Shown here in pieces: positions 6,550-14,096 of a stretch of 16,054 nt of DNA. The DNA comes from Chloroflexota bacterium (lineage in GTDB: Bacteria > Chloroflexota > Anaerolineae > 4572-78), in contig JAJRUC010000329.1 of assembly GCA_024278015.1 (NCBI GenBank), positions 1 to 16,054 of the forward strand. The letters are read 5' to 3'. The translations under genes and the position numbers were made by a program. The notes beneath the pieces are model-generated. The model was not told the origin of the DNA, did not search any database, and saw only the letters and a list, made by a program, of their open reading frames with translations. The stretch's first letter is position 1. Each line of letters opens with the position of its first letter.

Positions 6550-6595
6550 TCATCCTGAACCACTACAAACCTTGCACGTGAAACGGAGTTTTATC

Positions 6596-9268
6596 ATGAC
6601 CGCAAAATTGCCCTTCAATCCTGAAAAAGAAATGGCGAAAGCCTACAACCCGAAAGCATTTGAAACCCCCCTGTACGAATGGTGGGAAGCGCACGGGTAT
6701 TTTAAGCCGGAAGTGGCCCCCGCCGGCGCAAAACCGTTTGTCATTGCCATCCCCCCGCCCAACGTCACCGGCGAGTTGCACCTGGGCCACGCCATGTTTG
6801 TGGCCCTGGAAGACCTGATGATTCGCTACCACCGCATGAAAGGCGAAGCCGCCCTGTGGGTTCCCGGCACCGACCACGCCGGCATCGCCACCCAGTTGCA
6901 GGTAGAAAAGATGCTGCGCCGCGAAGGCACCAGCCGCGAAGCCGTAGGCCGCGACGAATTTTTGCGCCGCACCTGGGAATGGAAAGCCAAATACGGCGGC
7001 CATATTGTGCGCCAGTTGCGCCGCCTGGGCGCCAGTTGCGATTGGGAACGCGAGCGTTTTACAATGGACGATGGCCTCTCTCGCGCCGTGCGCGAAGCCT
7101 TTGTGACTATGTACGAGAAAGGCCTCATCTATCGCGGCGAATATCTCATCAACTGGAGTCCCGGCCTGCAAACCGCCGTCAGCGATCTGGAAGTGGAATA
7201 CACGGAAGAAGACGGCAAACTCTACTACTTCAAATACCCCATCGCCGGTACGGACGATTACCTGCCCGTAGCCACCACCCGCCCCGAAACCATTTTGGGC
7301 GACGCCGCCGTCTGCGTTCACCCCGATGACGAACGCTATCGCCATCTCATCGGCAAAACGTGTCTGGTTCCCATTTTAAACCGCACCATCCCCGTCATCC
7401 ACGACACCTATGTCGATGTGGAATTCGGCACGGGCGCGTTGAAGATTACCCCGGCGCACGACCCCAACGACTTTGAAATCGGCAAGCGGCACGGCCTGCA
7501 AATTATCAATGTCATGAACAAAGACGCCACCATGAGCGAACACGCCGGGCCATACGCCGGACTGGACCGCTTCGCCTGCCGCCAAAAATTATGGGCCGAT
7601 ATGGAAGCCGCCGGCCTGACCATCCGCGTGGAAGATTACCGCCATCAGGTGCCCCGCTCGCAACGGGGCGGCGAAATCATTGAGCCGCTGGTCAGCACCC
7701 AGTGGTTTGTGAAGATGCGCGGCCTGGCCGACGCCGGCCTGGACGCGGTGCGGGGCGGCGAAATCCGCATTATCCCGGAACGGTTTGTCAAAGTATATTA
7801 TCACTGGCTGGAAAACATCCGCGACTGGTGCATCAGCCGCCAACTGTGGTGGGGACATCGCATTCCGGTGTGGTACTGCCAGGGCTGCGGCGAAACCATC
7901 GTGGCCCGCGAAGACCCCGTCGCCTGCCCCAAATGCGGCGACGCAAAGCTGGAACAGGACCCGGACGTGCTGGATACGTGGTTCAGCAGCGGCCTGTGGC
8001 CCTTCAGCACGCTGGGCTGGCCCGATGATACCCCCGACCTGCGCCGCTTTTATCCCACCCATGTAATGGAAACGGGCTACGATATTCTGTTCTTTTGGGT
8101 GGCCCGCATGATTATGCAGGGCTTGCAGTTTACCCAAACCCCGCCCTTTCACACCATTTACCTGCACGGGCTGGTGCGCGATGAACATGGCCGCAAAATG
8201 AGCAAAACCTACGGCAACGTGGTGGACCCCCTGGAGGTGATGGACGAATACGGCACCGACGCCCTGCGCTTTACCTTGCTCACCGGCTCATCGCCGGGGA
8301 ACGATATGAACCTGTCGCTGGATAAAGTGGCCGCCAATCGAAACTTCAGCAACAAAATCTGGAACGCCACCCGCTTTGTGGTCAGCAACTTGAACAGCAG
8401 CAAGCAAGATGTGGGCGCAACAACCATGAATCTGGCTTCGATGGATTTGCCCGACCACTGGATTATCAGCCGCCACAACCGGGTTATTCAAGAGGCCACC
8501 CGCCTGATTGAAGACTTCAATTTTGGCGAGGCCGGACGGCAACTGTACGACTTTTTCTGGAATGAATTTGCCGACTGGTACATTGAAATTGCCAAAATTC
8601 GGCTGAAAAACGGCGACGCGCGCACCCAAAACACCACCCGTCAGGTGTTGGTGCATGTGCTGGACCATACTTTGCGCCTGCTGCACCCGTACATCCCCTT
8701 TGTCACCGAAGCGGCCTGGCAGCATTTGCCCCACGCAGCCAACAGCCTGTCGATAGCGCCCTGGCCGGAACCGGGCCGCATTTTTGAGCAAGCCGAAACG
8801 GATATGAAGCTCATTATCAACATCATTCGCTCTGTTCGCAATGTGCGCTCTGAATACAACGTGGAACCGGGCCGAAAGATTCCGGCGCTGATTGTGGCCG
8901 GCGGGCAAACCGCCATGCTCACCAAACAAAGCCATCTGTTGGCGAATTTGGCGCGCCTGGATGACAGCCGGCTTCAACTCACCGAAACCTTGCCTGAAAA
9001 ACCGTCGGACGCGGCCACCATTGTGGTTGAGGGGGGTATTGAAATTTACCTGCCCCTGGCCGGGTTGATGGATCTTGCCGCCGAACGGGAACGGCTGCAA
9101 AAAGAGCTGGCCCATCTGGAGCAGGGCGTGGCCCGCACTGAAAAAACGCTGGCAAACACAAATTTTGTGGGCAAAGCGCCGGAAACCGTAGTGGCGAAGG
9201 AACGGGCCAAACTGGCCGATATGCAGGCCCAAATTGCCAAACTGCGAGAACGGCTGGCAAGTTTATAG
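6596..9268 (+). CDS. valS: Valyl-tRNA synthetase
   Basis: An 890-residue class I synthetase that charges tRNA-Val in the cytoplasm. The ATG at 6596 follows CGGAG (6584-6588) at 7 bases; an in-frame TTG at 6572 is less likely. The HIGH signature is HLGH (62-65) after PPNVTGEL. The CP1 editing domain, which clears mischarged threonine, shows TTRPETILGDAAV and TPAHDPNDFEIGKRHG. A zinc knuckle has paired cysteines C428/C431 and C444/C447. The second nucleotide-binding signature is KMSKT (534-538) followed by YGNVVDPLEV. An anticodon-binding domain follows, and the C-terminal roughly 70 residues form the charged coiled coil typical of ValRS. All expected domains are present and length is normal. 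The upstream valine T-box fits control by uncharged tRNA-Val, but the methyltransferase gene lies between leader and valS. Confidence 0.98.
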   Translation: MTAKLPFNPEKEMAKAYNPKAFETPLYEWWEAHGYFKPEVAPAGAKPFVIAIPPPNVTGELHLGHAMFVALEDLMIRYHRMKGEAALWVPGTDHAGIATQLQVEKMLRREGTSREAVGRDEFLRRTWEWKAKYGGHIVRQLRRLGASCDWERERFTMDDGLSRAVREAFVTMYEKGLIYRGEYLINWSPGLQTAVSDLEVEYTEEDGKLYYFKYPIAGTDDYLPVATTRPETILGDAAVCVHPDDERYRHLIGKTCLVPILNRTIPVIHDTYVDVEFGTGALKITPAHDPNDFEIGKRHGLQIINVMNKDATMSEHAGPYAGLDRFACRQKLWADMEAAGLTIRVEDYRHQVPRSQRGGEIIEPLVSTQWFVKMRGLADAGLDAVRGGEIRIIPERFVKVYYHWLENIRDWCISRQLWWGHRIPVWYCQGCGETIVAREDPVACPKCGDAKLEQDPDVLDTWFSSGLWPFSTLGWPDDTPDLRRFYPTHVMETGYDILFFWVARMIMQGLQFTQTPPFHTIYLHGLVRDEHGRKMSKTYGNVVDPLEVMDEYGTDALRFTLLTGSSPGNDMNLSLDKVAANRNFSNKIWNATRFVVSNLNSSKQDVGATTMNLASMDLPDHWIISRHNRVIQEATRLIEDFNFGEAGRQLYDFFWNEFADWYIEIAKIRLKNGDARTQNTTRQVLVHVLDHTLRLLHPYIPFVTEAAWQHLPHAANSLSIAPWPEPGRIFEQAETDMKLIINIIRSVRNVRSEYNVEPGRKIPALIVAGGQTAMLTKQSHLLANLARLDDSRLQLTETLPEKPSDAATIVVEGGIEIYLPLAGLMDLAAERERLQKELAHLEQGVARTEKTLANTNFVGKAPETVVAKERAKLADMQAQIAKLRERLASL

Positions 9269-9275
9269 TGCAAAT

Positions 9276-9305
9276 CGTAGGGGCGACTCGCGAGTCGCCC
9301 CTACG
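9276..9305. repeat. Perfect 30-bp palindrome between convergent genes
   Basis: The two 15-base arms 9276-9290 and 9291-9305 are exact reverse complements (arm begins CGTAGGGGCGACTCG). It lies 8 bp after the valS stop and 25 bp beyond the stop of the opposing toast-rack gene. Neither strand has a U-tract after it, so a classical intrinsic terminator is not supported, though the hairpin could still block or protect both 3' ends. Its AGGGGCG arms relate it to the palindromes at 5009-5100. Confidence 0.8.
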
Positions 9306-9329
9306 AAAAACAAACAACAATCGCCCCGC

Positions 9330-10274
9330 CTATTTCATCTGCAACGGCCCGGACCCCTGGTCAACTTCCAGTTCGATGTAATTGTCCGCGCCCGTAAAAT
9401 CATCGGTGAGCCAAACTTGCACATCATCCCACTCTGAAGCGCCCTGATGCAACCGCCGGCCCGGCACAAACGGGCCGGATCCTTTATCCAACGTAATTTT
9501 GGCTTCCATCGTCTCCGGCAACGTAATGGAAATTGGCCCGGAGCCGCCATTGATATAACTGAATACCTGTCCGGCCTGGGGCAAAGTCAACCGCAGGGGG
9601 CCGGAGCCGCCATCAATATTCAGCGCAGAAATCCGCAAATCACGCAAATTCAATATCACCGGCCCGGAACCGACATCCAGATTCAGGTCAAATTCAGCCC
9701 GGGGGTTCAGCCTGATATTCCATCTCCGGTCATTGGAAGAAATCAGGTTGCCGGCAGAGATAAAAAACTGCTCAATTCTGGTATCAATTGAGATATTTCG
9801 ATGCGTATCATCGCCGGTGTTTTCAAAAAACAGGGTGCCGTAGTATTTCAAATCGCCTTCAAGGAGTGAATTGGAGTCAGTCAGGGCAGACAACTGCCCC
9901 GGCGCGCTGCTCCAGTCGATAGCCACGGTAGCGGTTTGCACGCCATCCATCGGCGCGCGCAGGGTTTCGTGTTTGAGTTCGCCCAGATCGATATTTTGCA
10001 CCAGTTGGGGCATACTCCGGGCGGCAAAAACAAAGGCCAGCGCCCCGGCAATCAACGCAATGGTCAGGAGCGAGGTGATGATTGAGCCAATGGCCGAGCG
10101 GCGGCCCAGCAAAATATCAACGCCAATGATAATGAGAACCAACGGCCAAAACCGCCACAGCAAGTCAATTGCGTTGGGGGGGAGTATTCCCAAATTGGAT
10201 AATAAAAATATACTGCCGACGGCAATTAAAACCAACGGCCAAAATAACGAGGGTCGGCGCTGATGATGCGACAT
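9330..10274 (-). CDS. LiaF-like/toast-rack membrane protein
   Basis: A 314-residue protein with three predicted N-terminal membrane segments (about 10-30, 36-56, 62-84) and a C-terminal beta-rich domain. The first two segments repeat a FWPLVLI-then-glycine pattern, characteristic of the LiaI/LiaF-type membrane domain (DUF5668-like). The C-terminal part carries GSGP turns at residues 202, 223, 244, 265 and 307, so they are spaced by exactly 21 residues with one missing turn at 286; this fits a stacked beta-helix or toast-rack fold. LiaF proteins in Firmicutes restrain a cell-envelope stress two-component system, but no kinase or regulator gene is adjacent, so function is not assigned. The ATG at 10274 has AAGGAAGG six bases upstream on the minus strand. 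Topology and family are inferred from composition and periodicity. Confidence 0.82.
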   Translation of the reverse strand: MSHHQRRPSLFWPLVLIAVGSIFLLSNLGILPPNAIDLLWRFWPLVLIIIGVDILLGRRSAIGSIITSLLTIALIAGALAFVFAARSMPQLVQNIDLGELKHETLRAPMDGVQTATVAIDWSSAPGQLSALTDSNSLLEGDLKYYGTLFFENTGDDTHRNISIDTRIEQFFISAGNLISSNDRRWNIRLNPRAEFDLNLDVGSGPVILNLRDLRISALNIDGGSGPLRLTLPQAGQVFSYINGGSGPISITLPETMEAKITLDKGSGPFVPGRRLHQGASEWDDVQVWLTDDFTGADNYIELEVDQGSGPLQMK

Positions 10275-10347
10275 AATTCACCTTCCTTTTAAAAAATAGC
10301 AACAGGGCTTTAAGGACACCCCGCTTCCATCGTTGTGGGTCTGTCAA

Positions 10348-10353
10348 ATTATA
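10348..10353 (-). promoter_or_regulatory. Candidate -10 box for the toast-rack gene
   Basis: A perfect TATAAT on the minus strand lies 74 bp upstream of the toast-rack start, in the 113-bp gap after glgX. No good -35 is found at 16-18 bases, so support is limited to the -10 match and position. Confidence 0.35.
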
Positions 10354-10387
10354 CGCAATTACGCCGGTAAAGTTGCACGTTGCGCCC

Positions 10388-12535
10388 TCAAAACGAGAGC
10401 AGAACCACCAGCGATTCGGCTTGCAGGCGATACACACCCGGCGCGGTCAGGTCGATTTCCTCGCCGGCCGGTCGAATATCCAGGGGGGGGGGCATGGCGG
10501 TGTCGATGGCCAGTTTCCACGTTTTGCCCAGCGGCGCGGGCGGCAAATGAAAATACACCGGCTCCGGTAGATTATTGAACATCAGCAGGGCATCGTTGTC
10601 GGCCTGATTTTCGCCGATGAACTCCCGTTCGCCGCGAATGAGGCACATCAACGTGTGGCCGGTTTCGCCCCAGTCCGGTTCCTGGCCGGTATGCGAAAAC
10701 CATTGAATATCCAGCGCGCTGCCCTGTTGGCCGGTAAAAAAGTGAGAGCGGTAAAAAACGGGATGTCGCTTTCTGAAAGCGATGACGGCCCGAAAGAAAT
10801 TGTACACTTCACGATGCGTCTGTTTAAGCGACCAATCGAGCCACGATATTTCGTTATCCTGGGCGTAGGCGTTGTTATTGCCCTGCTGGGTGCGCCGAAA
10901 TTCGTCGCCGGCCAGCAGCATGGGCACGCCCTGCGAAAGCATCAACGTGGCCGCAAAATTTTTTATCCGTTTGATGCGCCGCTGTTCAATGGCCGGGTCA
11001 TTGCCGGGGCCTTCAACACCCAGATTGTGGCTAAAATTGACATTATCGCCGTCCCGATTGTTTTCGCCGTTAGCCATATTGTGTTTGGCCTTGTAGCTGA
11101 CCAAATCATTCAGGGTGAAGCCATCGTGCGAGGTGATAAAATTGATGCTGTGGAAGGGGGCGCGACCGTCTCGCAGATACAGGTCCGAGCTGCCGGCCAG
11201 GCGGGTAGCCAGGGCAGAGGCCAGCCCGGCATCTCCCCGCCAGTAGCGGCGCACATCGTCCCGATAGCGGCCGTTCCATTCTGCCCAGCGCCCGCCGGGA
11301 AACGAACCGACCTGATACGCTCCGGCGGCGTCCCACGCTTCGGCGATGATTTTGGCGTTGCGCAAAATCGGGTCTTCGGCAATGCGCTCTACAATGGGCG
11401 GGTTCTCCAGCATGTGGCCTTGCCGGTCCCGGCCCAGAATAGAGGCCAAATCAAACCGAAAGCCGTCCACGTGCATTTCGATAACCCAATAGCGCAGCGA
11501 ATCCAGAATCAGGTCTCTGGCGACGGGGTGGTTGCAATTAAAGGTGTTGCCCGTCCCGGAAAAATTATGGTAAATCGCCTTGTCTTCCGTCAAAAGATAA
11601 TAAATGACATTATCTATGCCTTTAAAGGAAAAGGTCGGGCCGCGCTCATTTCCTTCGGCGGTGTGGTTGTAAACCACGTCCAGAATCACTTCCAGACCGG
11701 CCTTGTGCAACTCACGCACCATTGTTTTGAACTCGGTAATCTGGGCGCCGATGCCCCGGTTGTGGCTGTAACCTTGTTCCACCGCAAAGAAATTTACCGG
11801 ATTATAGCCCCAGTAATTGGTCAACGGTTGGCCGGTAAAGGGGTTGATATTACCCGAAAGCCCCCGGTCGCAGCTTTGCACGGGCAGCAATTCTATGGCG
11901 GTAATGCCCAATTCTTTCAAATGCGGAATCATGTCTATCAGCCCCAGATAAGTGCCCGGCGCATTGGCCCCGGATGAAGTGTGGGCAGTTAAGCCTTTAA
12001 CGTGCGCTTCGTAAATGATGGTGTGGCGCAAAGGCCGGTTCAGGGGTTTGTCGCCCTGCCAGTTAAAATCGTTTGACAGCACAATGCACTTGGGAATGTG
12101 GGCAAAGTTGGGCCGGGTAGAGAGGATGGGTTGGTCCCGGCCGCGCCGCCGGAAGGTGTAGATGGCGTCGGCCCGGTCAGAATTGAAGCCGCCGCTCAGG
12201 CCGCGACTGTAGGGGTCTATCAGCCCTTTGTGGGGATTAAAGCGCAGGCCGAGTTCGGGCCGGCAGGGGCCATCCATCCGATACAGGTAAAGTTGGCCTT
12301 CGCCCACGCCGTACAGGTCAATATGCCAAATATCGCCGGTGCGATTCAACGCCGGGTCCAGCGCAAATTCGTGGCTGGGCGTATCATCTTCAGGATGGTT
12401 AAACAGCATTAAATGGACGGCGGTGGCGTGGCGGCTGAAAATTGAAAACCGCACATGTCTATCGAAGATGGTGGCCCCCAAAGGCAGCGGCTGGCCCGGT
12501 TGCGAAATAATGGTGCGTACCATAAAATTAATCAT
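10388..12535 (-). CDS. glgX: Glycogen debranching enzyme GlgX/isoamylase type (GH13)
   Basis: A 715-residue GH13 enzyme hydrolysing alpha-1,6 branches of glycogen or limit dextrins. The N-terminal part (about 10-125), opening GQPLPLGATIFDRHVRFSIF, is the CBM48-like domain of debranching enzymes. The four conserved barrel regions are present: DVVYNH (286-291), GFRFDLA with nucleophile D362, AEAWD with acid/base E399, and TSHDG with D471. NYWGYNPVNFFAVEQGY is typical of GlgX and TreX. No signal peptide, so it acts on cytoplasmic storage glycogen. Two starts are possible: ATG 12535, which overlaps the upstream TPR gene stop by 8 bp but leaves the AAAGGA site too close, or ATG 12523 (residue 5), with longer spacing. 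No other glycogen gene is in the window; the upstream partner is a TPR lipoprotein. Confidence 0.95.
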   Translation of the reverse strand: MINFMVRTIISQPGQPLPLGATIFDRHVRFSIFSRHATAVHLMLFNHPEDDTPSHEFALDPALNRTGDIWHIDLYGVGEGQLYLYRMDGPCRPELGLRFNPHKGLIDPYSRGLSGGFNSDRADAIYTFRRRGRDQPILSTRPNFAHIPKCIVLSNDFNWQGDKPLNRPLRHTIIYEAHVKGLTAHTSSGANAPGTYLGLIDMIPHLKELGITAIELLPVQSCDRGLSGNINPFTGQPLTNYWGYNPVNFFAVEQGYSHNRGIGAQITEFKTMVRELHKAGLEVILDVVYNHTAEGNERGPTFSFKGIDNVIYYLLTEDKAIYHNFSGTGNTFNCNHPVARDLILDSLRYWVIEMHVDGFRFDLASILGRDRQGHMLENPPIVERIAEDPILRNAKIIAEAWDAAGAYQVGSFPGGRWAEWNGRYRDDVRRYWRGDAGLASALATRLAGSSDLYLRDGRAPFHSINFITSHDGFTLNDLVSYKAKHNMANGENNRDGDNVNFSHNLGVEGPGNDPAIEQRRIKRIKNFAATLMLSQGVPMLLAGDEFRRTQQGNNNAYAQDNEISWLDWSLKQTHREVYNFFRAVIAFRKRHPVFYRSHFFTGQQGSALDIQWFSHTGQEPDWGETGHTLMCLIRGEREFIGENQADNDALLMFNNLPEPVYFHLPPAPLGKTWKLAIDTAMPPPLDIRPAGEEIDLTAPGVYRLQAESLVVLLSF

Positions 12536-13949
12536 TTCCTTTCAAAAGGCGGTTTCGATATTGGCCGGAGGTGTCCCAATCCAGCACGTGGGCAAATTCC
12601 GCCTGCGCCTCAACGTTTTTGCGTTGGGCCTTTAAAACGCGGCCCAAATGGTAGCGGGCCGAAACCAGTGTTTCATCCAGAGTGACGGCCTGCCGCAAAC
12701 TTTCTTCCGCGCCCGGCATATCGCCGGTCTGGAACCGCGCCCAGCCCAGCAAATCGAAGGCGCGGGCATCGGTGGGGGCCAGCTCAACCAGTCGCCCGGC
12801 GGCGGGCAGGCCGGCTTCAACAATGTGGTAGCTTCTTTCCACGTAAAATTCGGTCAGCAAACGCTGGTAATCCGCCGAATCCGGTTCGGCCTGCACCACA
12901 GCCTGATACCACGCTTCGGCAGAGGGCAAATCGCTTGCTTCGGCCAGGGTGTAGGCTGTTTCAATGGCGACGGCCAGATTTTGCGGGTCGAGGTCCATTG
13001 CCTGCAAAAAACGGTCAAGGGCGGCATCGTACAGATGTTGCGTCCGCAGGTAAATGCCCTCAAAATAGAACGTCAACACCAGCGACGGGTCAAGTGATTT
13101 GGCCCGCGCAAACGATTCCAGGGCGGGCAGGCCCAGTTTGCCCTGCACGTGCCCCAAAAAAGCCCAGTTGTGGGCCTCGGCGGGGGCCAGCCGGGTGGCT
13201 GTTTCCAAAGCGAAGCGGGCCGGCTGCCACGCTTGCAGTTGAATCAGGGCTATGCCGGTTCGGGCGGCCACGTCCGCTTGCGAGGCGGTTTTGTCCACGC
13301 CCCGCATCATTTCCCGCAAATACCTGGCCTGGGGTTGTCCGGCGGGCGCGACGGCCAGCCAGGTTCGCCCGGCATCAACGTTAAGGGGCAGTGTCAGCGC
13401 GGCCAGCAGCCAGGCTGTTTCCCCCAACCCGGCGGCCTGCGCCTGCTTAAGGGCCTGGCGGGCCTGTTCAAAATCTCCGGCGGCCAGCCAGGCCCGGCCC
13501 AGGCCGGCCCACGCCTCCGGGCGCTGGTTGTTTATGGCGATGGCCTGCCGCCACACGTTTCGGGATTCGACGTGTTGGCCCTGGGCCAGCCGCGCCTCGG
13601 CCAGGCCCACGGCGGCCTCATAGCTGTTCGGCCGGCGGGCCAGAGCCTGCTGAAAGGAATCGGCGGTCGGCTGCCAGCGATGCTGGGCCAGATAAATTTG
13701 GCCCGTCGCCAGTAGCGGAGCCGGGTTGTCCGGCAGGCCGGCGCGCGCCTCGGCGAGTTTTTCCAGCGCGGCCGCATACGCTCCCTGCCCGCGCAAGGTC
13801 TCGGCTTCGGCCAGCAAGGGGGCAATATCAACCGGCGCGGGGGTGGGGGGCGGGGCATCTATGGGCCGGCAGGCCGCGAACAACACAATCACTGCCGGCA
13901 AAATCACCATCCGGAGCCGGGACAATCGACAACTTTTCATAACGGGCAT
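12528..13949 (-). CDS. TPR-repeat lipoprotein
   Basis: A 473-residue protein with an N-terminal signal (basic RLSRLR, then hydrophobic VILPAVIVLFAA) ending at a likely lipid-modified C27; phenylalanine at -3 makes the lipobox (FAAC) non-standard. A proline-rich linker (about 31-39) leads to roughly ten tetratricopeptide repeats covering 45-465, recognisable by patterns such as GQIYLAQHRWQPTADSFQQA, LGRAWLAAGDFEQARQAL and LGWARFQTGDMPGAEESLRQ. TPRs are helical-hairpin scaffolds for protein binding, here expected on the outer face of the membrane. Specific partners are unknown. The start may be ATG 13949 or ATG 13940: a perfect TATAAT overlaps the first ATG, so the second, at the expected transcription start, could be used as a leaderless start. 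The 3' end overlaps glgX by 8 bp, implying coupling. Confidence 0.85.
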   Translation of the reverse strand: MPVMKSCRLSRLRMVILPAVIVLFAACRPIDAPPPTPAPVDIAPLLAEAETLRGQGAYAAALEKLAEARAGLPDNPAPLLATGQIYLAQHRWQPTADSFQQALARRPNSYEAAVGLAEARLAQGQHVESRNVWRQAIAINNQRPEAWAGLGRAWLAAGDFEQARQALKQAQAAGLGETAWLLAALTLPLNVDAGRTWLAVAPAGQPQARYLREMMRGVDKTASQADVAARTGIALIQLQAWQPARFALETATRLAPAEAHNWAFLGHVQGKLGLPALESFARAKSLDPSLVLTFYFEGIYLRTQHLYDAALDRFLQAMDLDPQNLAVAIETAYTLAEASDLPSAEAWYQAVVQAEPDSADYQRLLTEFYVERSYHIVEAGLPAAGRLVELAPTDARAFDLLGWARFQTGDMPGAEESLRQAVTLDETLVSARYHLGRVLKAQRKNVEAQAEFAHVLDWDTSGQYRNRLLKGND

Positions 13950-13953
13950 TATA
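13948..13953 (-). promoter_or_regulatory. Candidate -10 box overlapping the TPR lipoprotein start
   Basis: TATAAT on the minus strand covers the first two bases of the ATG at 13949. Transcription initiating about 7 bases downstream would begin at or next to the ATG at 13940. The -35 region is weak, so this rests on the perfect -10 only. Confidence 0.35.
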
Positions 13954-14006
13954 GCATAAAATCACCGGATTTGCTTTTTTTTACAGATGGACATCTTTGG
14001 TCCAAA

Positions 14007-14035
14007 TTGCAAATTACCCCCAATTGAGGTATCAT
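14007..14035 (+). promoter_or_regulatory. Probable prfA promoter
   Basis: TTGCAA (14007-14012) and TATCAT (14030-14035) are separated by exactly 17 bases in the AT-rich gap between divergent genes, 61 bp before the prfA ATG. Both hexamers differ from consensus, but spacing and position fit. Confidence 0.5.
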
Positions 14036-14048
14036 ACAATCAGATAAG

Positions 14049-14068
14049 CCCGCCGGACGATTGGCGGG
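14049..14068 (+). other. GC hairpin in the prfA leader
   Basis: CCCGCC (14049-14054) pairs perfectly with GGCGGG (14063-14068) across an 8-base loop, and TTCTGTTTT follows at once. The stem plus T-rich tail is terminator-like and lies between the probable promoter and the prfA ribosome binding site, so it could be a weak attenuator. The stem is only 6 bp and the tail is interrupted. Confidence 0.4.
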
Positions 14069-14096
14069 TTCTGTTTTGGCAGGAAGGGTAACAACT

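Noticed and set aside
9276..9305. Intrinsic terminator for valS or the toast-rack gene
   Set aside because: The palindrome is strong but no U-tract follows on either strand, so it is listed as a repeat.
10655..11977. 440-codon plus-strand frame opposite glgX
   Set aside because: Antisense to the four conserved GH13 regions of glgX; no domain or ribosome binding site is visible.
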